Shown here: positions 46,420-55,917 of the stretch, piece by piece | Numbering within the stretch: position 1 is the stretch's first letter | Layout of the letters: each line of letters begins with the position of its first letter | DNA from: Tanytarsus gracilentus | Taxonomy: Eukaryota; Arthropoda; Insecta; Diptera; Chironomidae | Length of the DNA stretch: 64,000 nt | Assembly: GCA_038502055.1 (NCBI GenBank) | Contig: JAXRKN010000044.1 | Location: 3,506,001-3,570,000, forward strand | Reading direction: 5' to 3' | The notes under the pieces: generated by a model | The model's input: only the letters and a program-made list of their open reading frames with translations | Told to the model about the DNA's origin: nothing | Database searches by the model: none | Translations under genes and position numbers: made by a program

Positions 46420-47817
46420 TTATTCCATATCAAATTTTATTTTTGCATCGACTGACTGTTTTTCTCTCCACCACGAGTCAATGTCACGGTATCGATGACT
46501 TTTTTTCATGAAATTTTCGTCATTAAGTTTTTTGCATAAGTCACAAAGCAGGTACGGATATGTTGGATGCATCTTGATGACGTAATGCTTTTTCCACCAA
46601 AAATATTTTAAATATTCTCGAGGATTTTCAGTCAAAAACTGCAAATATTTTGTGAGTTCTTTGACATTCTCAAAATCATTTGCATTGATGTAAGATTTTG
46701 GTGGTGCAAAGAGAGAAGAATCTCCTCCATTGTACACGATTGGTATGATAAATTTGGTTAAAGCACGATAGAGCTTCTCTGTCACATAATCCTTGCATAG
46801 TGCATTCTCGAATGACAAGTAAAATCGGTATTTTGTCTCCAACAGATCATCACATTCTTTGGCATTGACAGGACACTTGAGTTTACCACATCTGCCATAA
46901 ATATCAACTGGTATCGTCATGTTGATCTCGTCAGCAAGTGAACCGCGTTTTGATGTTACCAAAAAACAATTTGAAACAAACCATGCGATTGGAGAAGTTT
47001 TATTTTTAATAATGTCCATGATGGTTTCATCTGAAAAAAATTCAAATAATAATTTTAAACGGTTTTTTACTGCGTGCTCACCATAAAAATCTTCTTCAAC
47101 TTGCTTCCATTTTGGTGATGGCGATGGTGCGACAATTTCAATTGTTCTTCTGTCAATAACTTTGCCATAATCCCATCTGATATCTGAGTCCATTCGATAT
47201 GTCATCGTTAGATTGAAAAAGTCTTCGAGGTTCTTTAAATTTTGCCTCAATGTTGCGTCTGGTGATCTTAATATAATTATTTAATTTATTATGAAACTTA
47301 ATATGATTATTTTTTACTCAAGTGATGTAAAAATGTAAAGTTGACTTTCGTTTCTCTTCTTAGGCAATCCTGGTGGTAGAAAAATTAGTTTGTCAAATTC
47401 TGGTATATGAAAGACGATCGCATCGAATTTAGTCTCATCTTGAAGTAAATCATGATCATGAGTGAAGAAGCAATTCGTCACTGGACATTGAACTGATTTT
47501 AAAATTTCTTCGCCAGCTTCTTCAGTGTCCCCGGTGTACCATGTGGTGTCGTTAAAGAATCGAGTCCAAAAAAGAATATGTTTAGGTTTTTGAGGACTTT
47601 TAGAGCTTGATTTAGAATTTGTTGCATCACTCAAAAATTCAGTAATTTTCTCGTGGAAGAAAAAATTTCCACTCGTTAGCTCCAAATCACGAGAATTTTT
47701 GAAAGGTTTAATTGCACAGTAAAACAAAAATGCCATCGTAAAAATTATCACGAGTAAAATTATTTTACATTTTTTAGCTCGAGGCACGTTTGGGTTCAAT
47801 AAAATATAAGTTGACAT
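46420..47817 (-). CDS. GT10 alpha-1,3-fucosyltransferase, copy 2
   Basis: Three exons (47817-47318, 47266-47082, 47030-46420) give 431 residues. Same architecture as copy 1: anchor near residues 18-36, a shorter stem, then the GT10 core with MTYRMDSDIRWDYG and FYLSFENALCKDYVTEKLYR. Long blocks are identical or nearly so to copy 1 (ILFWTRFF through FHIPE, and the last 150 residues), while the stem, the NCFLVTSKRGSL segment and the C-terminal tail differ. The second intron (47081-47031) is 51 bases long, in frame and without a stop. Unspliced messages would therefore add 17 residues rather than end the protein. Confidence 0.92.
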
Positions 47818-48279
47818 TTTTAAGCAATTTTTTTTCTTCTAAAAATCCACGTATTTTCTTACGCTGTCAATCCACAACTAAAACTTTTTGCTTTTGATAG
47901 AAAGAAGCTTGACCGGTTTATTTAAAGATAGTCCAAACTCTAAAATTTGCATATCTTTCTTTTCTACTTCTCACAAATTACAAAACTCGACTAAGTATTT
48001 TATTTTTTATCGCAGACAATGCGAATTTTTTTAAATTTGAACATCTGTTGGCTTGATAAAAAAATTTATTGAAGTTTTAAGCAATTGAAACTTCTGTTAA
48101 AAGTAATTTTGTTAAAGTAATTTAAAATTTAAAATTCATTTTCATCTCTGTGAAGGTAAAGAAGCCTTGTATAAAGTTATTATTGCACTTTTTCATGAGA
48201 AGATTTTTAAAGTGCTGACTCCAATTTTAAAAAAAGCTTATTAATGTAAAAAAGAGTGAAAATTATGAAAAACTTCAAG
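47818..48279. other. Intergenic upstream of fucosyltransferase 2
   Basis: About 460 AT-rich bases. No gene seen. Confidence 0.5.
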
Positions 48280-48400
48280 CGGGGATGGGCAAATACAAAA
48301 AATTTAATGCAAGTTAATTTTGGGTGGACATGAATTTTGTATGGAAATGTAATTGATTATATTTAATTTTAATTCGATCCAAGGTAATTGCCCATCTCTG
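48280..48400. mobile_element. hAT-like MITE, degraded copy
   Basis: Begins CGGGGATGGGCAAAT and ends AATTGCCCATCTCTG, an inverted pair like that of the element at 54228-54380. The flanking octamers ACTTCAAG and AGTTCTAG match at six of eight positions, fitting a worn 8-base target duplication. Confidence 0.7.
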
Positions 48401-48869
48401 AGTTCTAGCTTCAAAAATTTGCTTTAATTAATGAAATCAAGGAGATTCTCAATGCTGATTGAAAAGAAAAATATTTTGCCTAGATTTTCACACTTTTTAT
48501 TTAATTAAATTTTTTTCTTCTAAATGCTTTACTCAAAAAGCATGTATTATATTTTTATTTAATTAACAAAATGAGTTCAATTCAAAATTAAGCTAAATAA
48601 CGTATTATTATTTCTTGAATGTGAAGTCGCCGGGCGAACTTTTCAAATATTATATGGCAGTTACTTTTATTTTAATTCTTACATTTTAAGGAAAGTTTTT
48701 TGCTTTCAATTTTAAAATTCTTTGGTGTTTAAAAAAGTGAATATAAATTTTAAAGATTAAAGTTTAAACTTTGAAACATGGCATTTTAATGCTTCACTTT
48801 TTACTTCAATATTTTATTATTTGTAAATGAAAAAATTCTGATATGAAATACGAAAATTTAACGTATTTT
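48401..48869. other. Intergenic
   Basis: AT-rich, no gene seen, up to the stop codon of the first nucleotidyltransferase gene. Confidence 0.5.
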
Positions 48870-50083
48870 TCATTCTTCACGTCGTTCAAGAAATTCATGA
48901 TGTTTTTCCAAAAATGCAGCCGAATTCTTACAAGTCTTCTTAAATTTCGCCAAAGTGTCCTTTCCAAGCGAACGAGCGACATTGCGATCGCAATCTAATG
49001 GTGCAGCGACGCACATGTGAGTGTTTAACTCAAATCCTTCGATTTTGTAATTAGTTCGGTGAATAGCTTTGCCTGAAAATCACATGTAGATATGATAAGA
49101 AATTTTAAATTTGATTTGATTCATACCGGAGAACATGTCAATGACATAATCAGCATAATTAAAATCGCCATAAAATTCAAAAAAGTCAATGATGTAGCAT
49201 TCATAGTCAGCCATTGGATTGAGCTTGTATGAACCAATTTTGCAGTTCTTGTTGAACTGAACTTCCCAGCCTTAAAAAAGTAAAAATTAAAAAAGAAATT
49301 AATCAGCAAAACTCACTCACCTCCAACAATTTCCTTTTTTGCGCCCTTATGAACATTTTCGAGAGTTGGCAATACTTTAACTCGTTGTAAATAGAAAATT
49401 GTCAAATAGAACAAAACCATTTTCTTGATTTTGACATCATTGATTTTCACAAATTTCAGAATGAAATGAAAGAGATGCTTAACTTCCGGCTGCAAGTCCA
49501 CGACATGTTTTAAGATGTCCGAGTCGTACAAAGCGATTGGATTTGATGCGACAATGTCCACTAAAAATTTTAAGAATTGATGAGGTTGTAATTTAATGTA
49601 AAATTTACTCACGTTGCAAGTCTAGAGGCAGAAAGACCACTCTCAAAAGGGGAACTTTAGTATTAGCAATCAAGATTTTAACTTCCCAAATTCTTGTATG
49701 TTGCATCGTGCCTCGAACCATTTTCAAAACTTCAATAGCATGGCTTTTTTCTGGTGCACGATTTTCATTGGCTAAAAAAAATCGAATGACTCAAAGATAC
49801 AGAAAACATTTTTTTGACACTCACCAGCATGGACATAAAGATCAAGATCAGAACCTGGCGTAGAAATTCCAATAGCTCGTGATCCAAAAATATGTGTAGT
49901 CGTCTCCAATCCCGCGCGTCGCAAAATAATGTTATGCGAGTAATTTTTTAACTTTTGGCAATGTCTGCGGTGTTCTGGATGTTCAGCGTGATTAATCAAG
50001 TCTTGAATGATTTCCTCATAATTGCGAAGAAAGTTAAACAGTTTATCCTCTACTTCCGGCTTGAACAATTGCTTCTTGGGCAT
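48870..50083 (-). CDS. Non-canonical poly(A) polymerase / terminal uridylyltransferase, copy A
   Basis: Five exons (50083-49825, 49771-49613, 49560-49321, 49270-49127, 49072-48870) give 334 residues. The nucleotidyltransferase motif FGSRAIGISTPGSDLDLYV supplies the first two catalytic Asp residues, and LDIVASN after exon 2 supplies the third. A PAP-associated helical domain follows (DLQPEVKHLFHF, YECYIIDFFEFYGDFNYADY). The protein should add nucleotides to RNA 3' ends; preference for U or A is unknown. There is no zinc finger or RNA-binding domain. The start was set at MPKKQLFKP because the upstream in-frame residues look non-coding. First of three tandem paralogues sharing intron phases. Confidence 0.85.
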
Positions 50084-50663
50084 TTTGGAAGATTTTCTAA
50101 TTAAATTTACCGCACACGAGGTGTTTATAGCTTGCAAAAAAAAAATGAAATATGAGCGAAAAAATACAAACACAATTCTCGCTCACAATTATTCAATCAC
50201 GTTGATGTATTTAAAGTCTTTAACCGTTTTGAAGATTATTTACTTACTTACTCGTCACTCAACTTCGGTAAAAACCAAATAAAATTATTTAATTCAATAT
50301 TTTGTGTTCCTCCAAGATGGATTTTTTGAAAGCGCAAGCGGGATTCACCAAAAAATGAATAAGAAGAATTTTTCTTGGAAGAGAGAGAATTTTTTAAATT
50401 CTTTCTCAGGCAAATTCAACGTATTTTTTTGAATTTTGTAAGTTTCAAAATTACTTGATTAACATGATTAAGTTTAATCTCGGATTAAAAGTAAAAATTT
50501 AATATTTTCAAAAAAAATATAAATTTTATTCAACGATTTTCTGTGTCAACAATTTTCATATCAATCAACGATTGGTATAAAAGTTTAATCATTTAACAAA
50601 AATTTTACAAAACATTTAATCCATGGATAAAAAAATTCACAATTTAAATCGTAAGTTTTAAAT
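50084..50663. other. Gap between nucleotidyltransferase genes A and B
   Basis: 580 AT-rich bases, no gene seen. Confidence 0.5.
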
Positions 50664-52083
50664 TTATTTCTTTAATTTTTCTTCTTTCTCAAATTCTTTA
50701 TGCCAATCGTGATATTGAAGGAAAGAGTAGAAAAGTCCATAACAAGTTCCCAAAAATGATCGAATTTTCTTGCTTAAAACGTGTTTACCCAAATTATGTT
50801 CCTGATTGATAGGCCCGAAAATGCAAAGCAAACAATCTTTTGAAATTTCCTTTGGATATGGATGCAAAACTCTTGGAACTTCTCTTCCTTTAAAGATTGA
50901 AATGACTTGTTTGTATGGATCGAAATTTGCGTAGAATTGAAAGAAGTTTGGGATGTGAATTTTGTAGTTATGCATTTTTTCAAGTCCATAGAAGGTTGAC
51001 CCGCGTTTCTCATCAAACTGAACTTTCCATCCTAAAAATTAACTTGAAAAAAATGTAATGAAAATTTATTAAAATTCTCACCATTAATTAATCTCTCAGC
51101 AACACCATCCTGAACTCTCTCGATTGATGGCAAAAGCATTTCTTTCTGCAGGTAAAACACAACCAAAAGTTTCAAGAAATACCCTTCAAACTGAAAGTCA
51201 TATCGAGGTAGGAAAGCTCTCATAAAATGATAAAGTTTCTTAGCTTCCGGTTGAAGATCGAACAGATAACCGAGCATGAGAGAGTTTCTAACTCCAACGC
51301 CATTAGAAAAGATAAAATCACCTGCAAAAAAATAAAAACTATTTTGTGAATTAAAGGAAATTTAAAATGTTTTAATTTGAACAAAAAAATTTCACAATGA
51401 ATGATCAAAATTTTTTACTTTAAATTTTAACATTTTACGAAATTTTTGACGCCTTTAATTTATTTTATTATTTTCAAAAATTTTGATTTTTTTCAACTGA
51501 CAAAATTTATCGAAAAACTCACATTTTAGTTCAAGAGGTATGTAAGTGGCCTTAAGGACAGGAACACCTGTTTCTAATATCAAGTCCACCTTCCACAACG
51601 ACCGCTCTTTTAAAATAGCATCGAGTTTTCTGATTAGTCCACAGTCACGTTTGATGTCTTTGTCCGAATAAAAATTGTTATCTGTCGATAGTAAAAAAAT
51701 TGCATCACAATCAAATTGTTTGCTTATCAATTCCGCGAATTGTTACCGATTTCAATGAAAATATCTAAATCCGAGTCTTTTGCGGCCAAGCCGATGATTC
51801 GACTTCCGTAGAGGTGGATTTTGGGATTTTCAAAATGTTGATTAAGATCCATTTGTAAGTTGAACTTTAGATCGTCGTATTTAGGGTCATTTTTAAGGGC
51901 TTCACTTTCTTTAATTGCTGGGATGACAGTCAAATCGACCGCGTCCAAAAATATTCTTGTTTGTCTTCCATTTCTTTTCATTGTTAAATGTTTTTCTTCT
52001 TCTTCTTCTTTCACAACAATTAATTTTATCAAAAAATATTTTTCTATGATCTTCACTCGTTGAATGTCAGAACAATACTGCAT
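50664..52083 (-). CDS. Non-canonical poly(A) polymerase / terminal uridylyltransferase, copy B
   Basis: Four exons (52083-51747, 51681-51523, 51321-51082, 51031-50664) give 367 residues from the first ATG, or 333 if translation begins at MKRNGRQTR (51981). The catalytic motif is YGSRIIGLAAKDSDLDIFI, and the third Asp is in CDFIFSN. The PAP-associated part has LMLGYLFDLQPEAKKLYHF and YKIHIPNFFQFYANF. The last intron of copy A is missing, so the final two coding segments are fused. The region between the two candidate starts has an acidic run (EEEEE) and may be non-coding. Confidence 0.84.
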
Positions 52084-52635
52084 GCATATTCGAGCAATCG
52101 TATCATATTAAAAAGCATTGACTATTGTCGATGTGTGTGAGAATGTAGAAATTAAAATTATCGCACTCGAGATGAAGAAAAAAATCAATGTGTCATGCAC
52201 AAGCAACACACTCACAATGGAAATCAAGTGAAAGAGGAAAAGAAAATTCTTATCGCTCGCTTCTCGGAAAAAATGTTGAGCCGTCGGTTGAAAATAATCT
52301 TTTGAGATACGTAAAATTAATTCGTGGAATTTTTGAAAGAAATCGTACCTGAAAATAAAATTCGTGAATAATTTTTATAAATGCAAAAAATTTTTATATT
52401 TTTATATATTTACACTTTTATTTTATATACAGCTGTATACAGATAAACTTTTAAGATAGATTAAAATTTTATGGTAGATTTTTAGAAGGTTTTAAATTGG
52501 AAGCATTAAAATTTTTTGGAAGAAAATTTGAGATGAAAATTGAATTTTTTTACTGATAAAATTTAAGTTAGAGATGAATTTTCGCAATTTATAATTTCAC
52601 AATTCTTAAGTAAGTTTGCGGCTATCACCACTAAT
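52084..52635. other. Gap between nucleotidyltransferase genes B and C
   Basis: 550 AT-rich bases, no gene seen. Confidence 0.5.
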
Positions 52636-53879
52636 TTACCAGCTGTAACGAGCCTTGGAAAGTAAGCCGTCGTAAACACTTGCACAAGATCCTCTGATGA
52701 ATTTATATCTTTCGCGAGTGACACGCTTTCCAACATTACTTTTTTGATCCATCAGTCCAATAATACAGAACGGAGTCTCATCCGAAATCAAATTTTTTAA
52801 TTTGAATTTTTTCCTTTTGGTCTTTTCGCCGGTGTGAGCAGAATAAATTCCACCATAACCGCCATAAAATTTGAAGAAAAGTGGAATGTAATATTTGTAA
52901 TCCTCCATTTCTGTGGACTTGTAAGAATGGCGTAATGGCTTCAATTGCACTGGACAGCCTTTAAGAAATTCAAAAAATATTTTAAAGTAATTAATTAATG
53001 CAATATTTAAAAATTAATTTAATTTCTACTAAACTTTTTAATTAAATGTCCGAAATTAATAAAATTCTTACCATCAATCGTTTCTCTCGCTTCTGAATTC
53101 TCTTGGACTGCCTTAACAGATGGCAACAAATTTAACGATTGCAAGTGAACGATGACCATCACTTTAAGCAGATAACCATCCAAATCTTTATCAACGGTTG
53201 GAAGAATCAACTTGAGAAAGTGAAATAATTTTACTGCCATAGGTTGAAGTGCAAAAAGGTATTGCATCATCAAAGTGTTTTTCACACCAAACCCATTCGA
53301 GACAGTGATGTCACCTTGATTAAAAATTGAGTGTTATAAAAATGTAAAAATCATAATTTGATAAGAAAATTCAGAATTTAATTACACTGAATGTTGGTCG
53401 GCAAATATTTTGCTTGTATGACTGGAACTTGGGCGGTGTCGATGCAAACTGTCACTTGCCATTTATCATTACCATTTTCACGTAAAATCTTTGCAACCTG
53501 ACGGATTACCTGTTGATTATGTTCATGATCTTTAGGCGCATAAAAATTTTCGTCTACACCAGAAAAAAATGTGAAAAAAAATTCAAAAAAATGCAAAAAA
53601 ATTTTCAACGTTTTAAAAATTAATTTTACCGATCTCCACGAAAATATCCAAATCAGACTCTTCTGTAGCCAGACCAATAATTCTTGATCCATAGAAATGA
53701 ACTTTTACACTCTTAAAATATTTTTTAAGAAGACTTTGAAGATTTTCTTTAATTTCACTGTACTCAGATTCATCTTGTAAGAGAATACTTTGATCACTCA
53801 AATGATTAATTATTGAGTCAGGATCTTTGAGACTTTTAATCATCAACGAGTGAAGTGGCTTGTACATAGCTTTAACCAT
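52636..53879 (-). CDS. Non-canonical poly(A) polymerase / terminal uridylyltransferase, copy C
   Basis: Four exons (53879-53630, 53553-53386, 53314-53072, 52958-52636) give 327 residues. The catalytic motif is YGSRIIGLATEESDLDIFVE with a third Asp in CDITVSNGFG; the PAP-associated region has LFALQPMAVKLFHF and YKYYIPLFFKFYGGYG. It is closest to copy B in layout (fused last exon). All three catalytic acids are present, so it should be active. No targeting signal seen. Confidence 0.85.
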
Positions 53880-54227
53880 AATTTAATTTTTTTAAACTTG
53901 GCGCAACGAGAGTTCAGAAAGGACTGAGCGACATTAATTTTCTCTGCGTATTATTTATTTGGTGATTGTCAAAAAATGGTTATTGAGTCACAAATACTTA
54001 AAAGAATTCATAAACAATCGACTTATATTGTAAGACATACGGACACAATAATATTTAAGTCTAATGTATGCATACTAATATCCATATATTCTAAGATTTG
54101 AAGCATATTTTATGTGCAACTTGTGCAGACACACTTTAAAATATTTTTGAGGCAATCACATTTCTCAGAACTGAAGCATTGAATTTTTCAAGAGGAAAAT
54201 TTTAGCAAAAAAAATTGAAGTAAAATT
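53880..54227. other. Intergenic upstream of nucleotidyltransferase C
   Basis: AT-rich, no gene seen. Confidence 0.45.
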
Positions 54228-54380
54228 CAGAGATGGGCAATTTCAAAAAATTACATGTAATGTAATTTAATTTTGGGAAATTACATGAAGTTGGTATGAA
54301 AATGTAATGAACTAACTACATGTAATTTTTTGTAATGTGCTGTAATTTTTACTCGATTACATTGTAATTGCCCAAGTCTG
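54228..54380. mobile_element. hAT-like MITE, 153 bp
   Basis: Inverted ends CAGAGATGGGCAATT and (reverse complement) CAGACTTGGGCAATT are flanked by a perfect 8-base target duplication GTAAAATT (54220-54227 and 54381-54388). Terminal CAG and 8-base duplications are hAT hallmarks. The interior is a series of TGTAATT repeats without coding capacity. Confidence 0.9.
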
Positions 54381-54759
54381 GTAAAATTGTTAAAAAATTT
54401 TAGACTAAAGAAATTAATTTTTTAATAGAAATTAAAATCAAGCTTAGACTTTAAATTTTAAATTTTTGTTTTTTTGGTCAAAAACACACTTGATTTTTTA
54501 GAGATCATTAACGCACTAAAATTTAAATCTTGAACATGTCGTCAAGATAAAATTTAATTCGTTGAAGTTCCACGCATGAAATTCTTTCGCATGAACGCAC
54601 CCTCATCTGTCGACACTTGAGAAAGTAGAAAACAAATTTTTATGTTCGAGTTGCTTGCTATAAATTATTATATTTTATTGTTTTCACCAGATAAGAAAGA
54701 ATTTATAAATGTTTATCACATGTTGAAGTCAGAGTCATACTAATGAGTCGAGATTTAGT

Positions 54760-55494
54760 TTAAAAGTTATTTGAGACCGTCGTTGCATGATGATGATGTC
54801 GTCCCTCATCATTTTTAGCGTATGAGTTATAGAACGATGGATTTTGTTGAGTGTAAAAATAATTTTGTCCTTGGGTGCGTTGATTGTGATGTCCAGCATA
54901 GATGGCTTGATTTTGGTGGTGTTGAGCGAGGGTTGTGAGTGGCTCTCTGCGAACTTCAGCATCGAATCCATCACGATCGTTTGCACGATAATTGACAATT
55001 CTTTGATATCCATCAGAGTCCATGAGTCTATATTGGCCCTGAACATGATCGCCACGTCGTGTCTCTTGATGTGATTTATGGTCGCCAGTGCTCATGTCTG
55101 AAACTGTGTATGCAAAGTTGTAATTGGAGTCATCGTAACGAGTTGGATAAACAAATGGAACTTGATGGTAGGCGACGAAGGCAGTTGGATGGTAGTGAGT
55201 GCGATAGAAATAATTTCCATCGAGTCGATCTTTCTGTTCTTGAGCATCATCTCGAATTCTCTGCTCGAAGTCTTGAATTTTTTGATCTTGTTCGCGTAAT
55301 TGCTCTGCAAGTTGCTGCTTATGCATTTGATGATGATGCTCGTCTCGTTCTTGATGCTCACGAATTTTCTCGTTTTGCCACTGAACCATTTCGTCGACGT
55401 GCTGCTGTTGAATTTCGATATGTTCACGAGAGTCGGTGTGAGCACATGAGATCACAGCCAGTGAGGCACAAAAAATTACTAATTTGAAGCTCAT
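54760..55494 (-). CDS. RR-2 cuticle protein
   Basis: Single exon of 244 residues if started at MSFKLVIFCASLAVISCA, which is a good signal peptide; an in-frame ATG ten codons upstream (55524) precedes a charged stretch and is less likely. Residues about 30-85 form a Gln/Glu/His-rich, probably coiled-coil segment. The chitin-binding Rebers-Riddiford domain follows (YNFAYTVSDMSTGDHKSH, RGDHVQGQYRLMDSDGYQ, VNYRANDRDGF), of the RR-2 type found in hard cuticle. The C-terminus is rich in His, Gln and Tyr. The coiled-coil-like insertion before the RR domain is unusual for the family. Confidence 0.92.
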   Translation of the reverse strand: MSFKLVIFCASLAVISCAHTDSREHIEIQQQHVDEMVQWQNEKIREHQERDEHHHQMHKQQLAEQLREQDQKIQDFEQRIRDDAQEQKDRLDGNYFYRTHYHPTAFVAYHQVPFVYPTRYDDSNYNFAYTVSDMSTGDHKSHQETRRGDHVQGQYRLMDSDGYQRIVNYRANDRDGFDAEVRREPLTTLAQHHQNQAIYAGHHNQRTQGQNYFYTQQNPSFYNSYAKNDEGRHHHHATTVSNNF

Positions 55495-55524
55495 TCTAAT
55501 TAATTTTCTCCTTTGAATGCTCAC

Positions 55525-55917
55525 TGTATGAAATTCAATTGTAAAATGACATGCTACTGAGTGAGTTCTAACGTCTTTTATAGTGCATTTTTAATAGTGT
55601 TGTGTTACGCATTGCGGAGATTCTGAAAGAGTCGAGATCAGTTTACAACCTTGTCATTTTTTCACAATAATTCGAAGGATCTTATGTAAATGTCAAATTT
55701 TATTCATTAGATTGATGATTTTTCTTATCACAGACAGAGATCATTAATTTATAGATGGAGAATTTTAAACTTATCGAAAAATGAGGCAAATATTACATTT
55801 TTGAAATTTTTAACGGTCATATTTGAATTTTATAAATTAAAACGAATTTAATTTTGCAAAATGTACAGATTTTTTCTAATTTTTGTTTCTAACTCAAATT
55901 AAAAAATTGACTTAAAA
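55525..55917. other. Intergenic, cuticle protein to MAK-like kinase
   Basis: About 390 bases, cuticle gene promoter side. No gene seen. Confidence 0.5.

Noticed and set aside
49772..50173. N-terminal extension of nucleotidyltransferase A starting at MFVFFRSYF
   Set aside because: The added residues are hydrophobic AT-driven sequence without a family counterpart; the start at 50083 fits the paralogues better.
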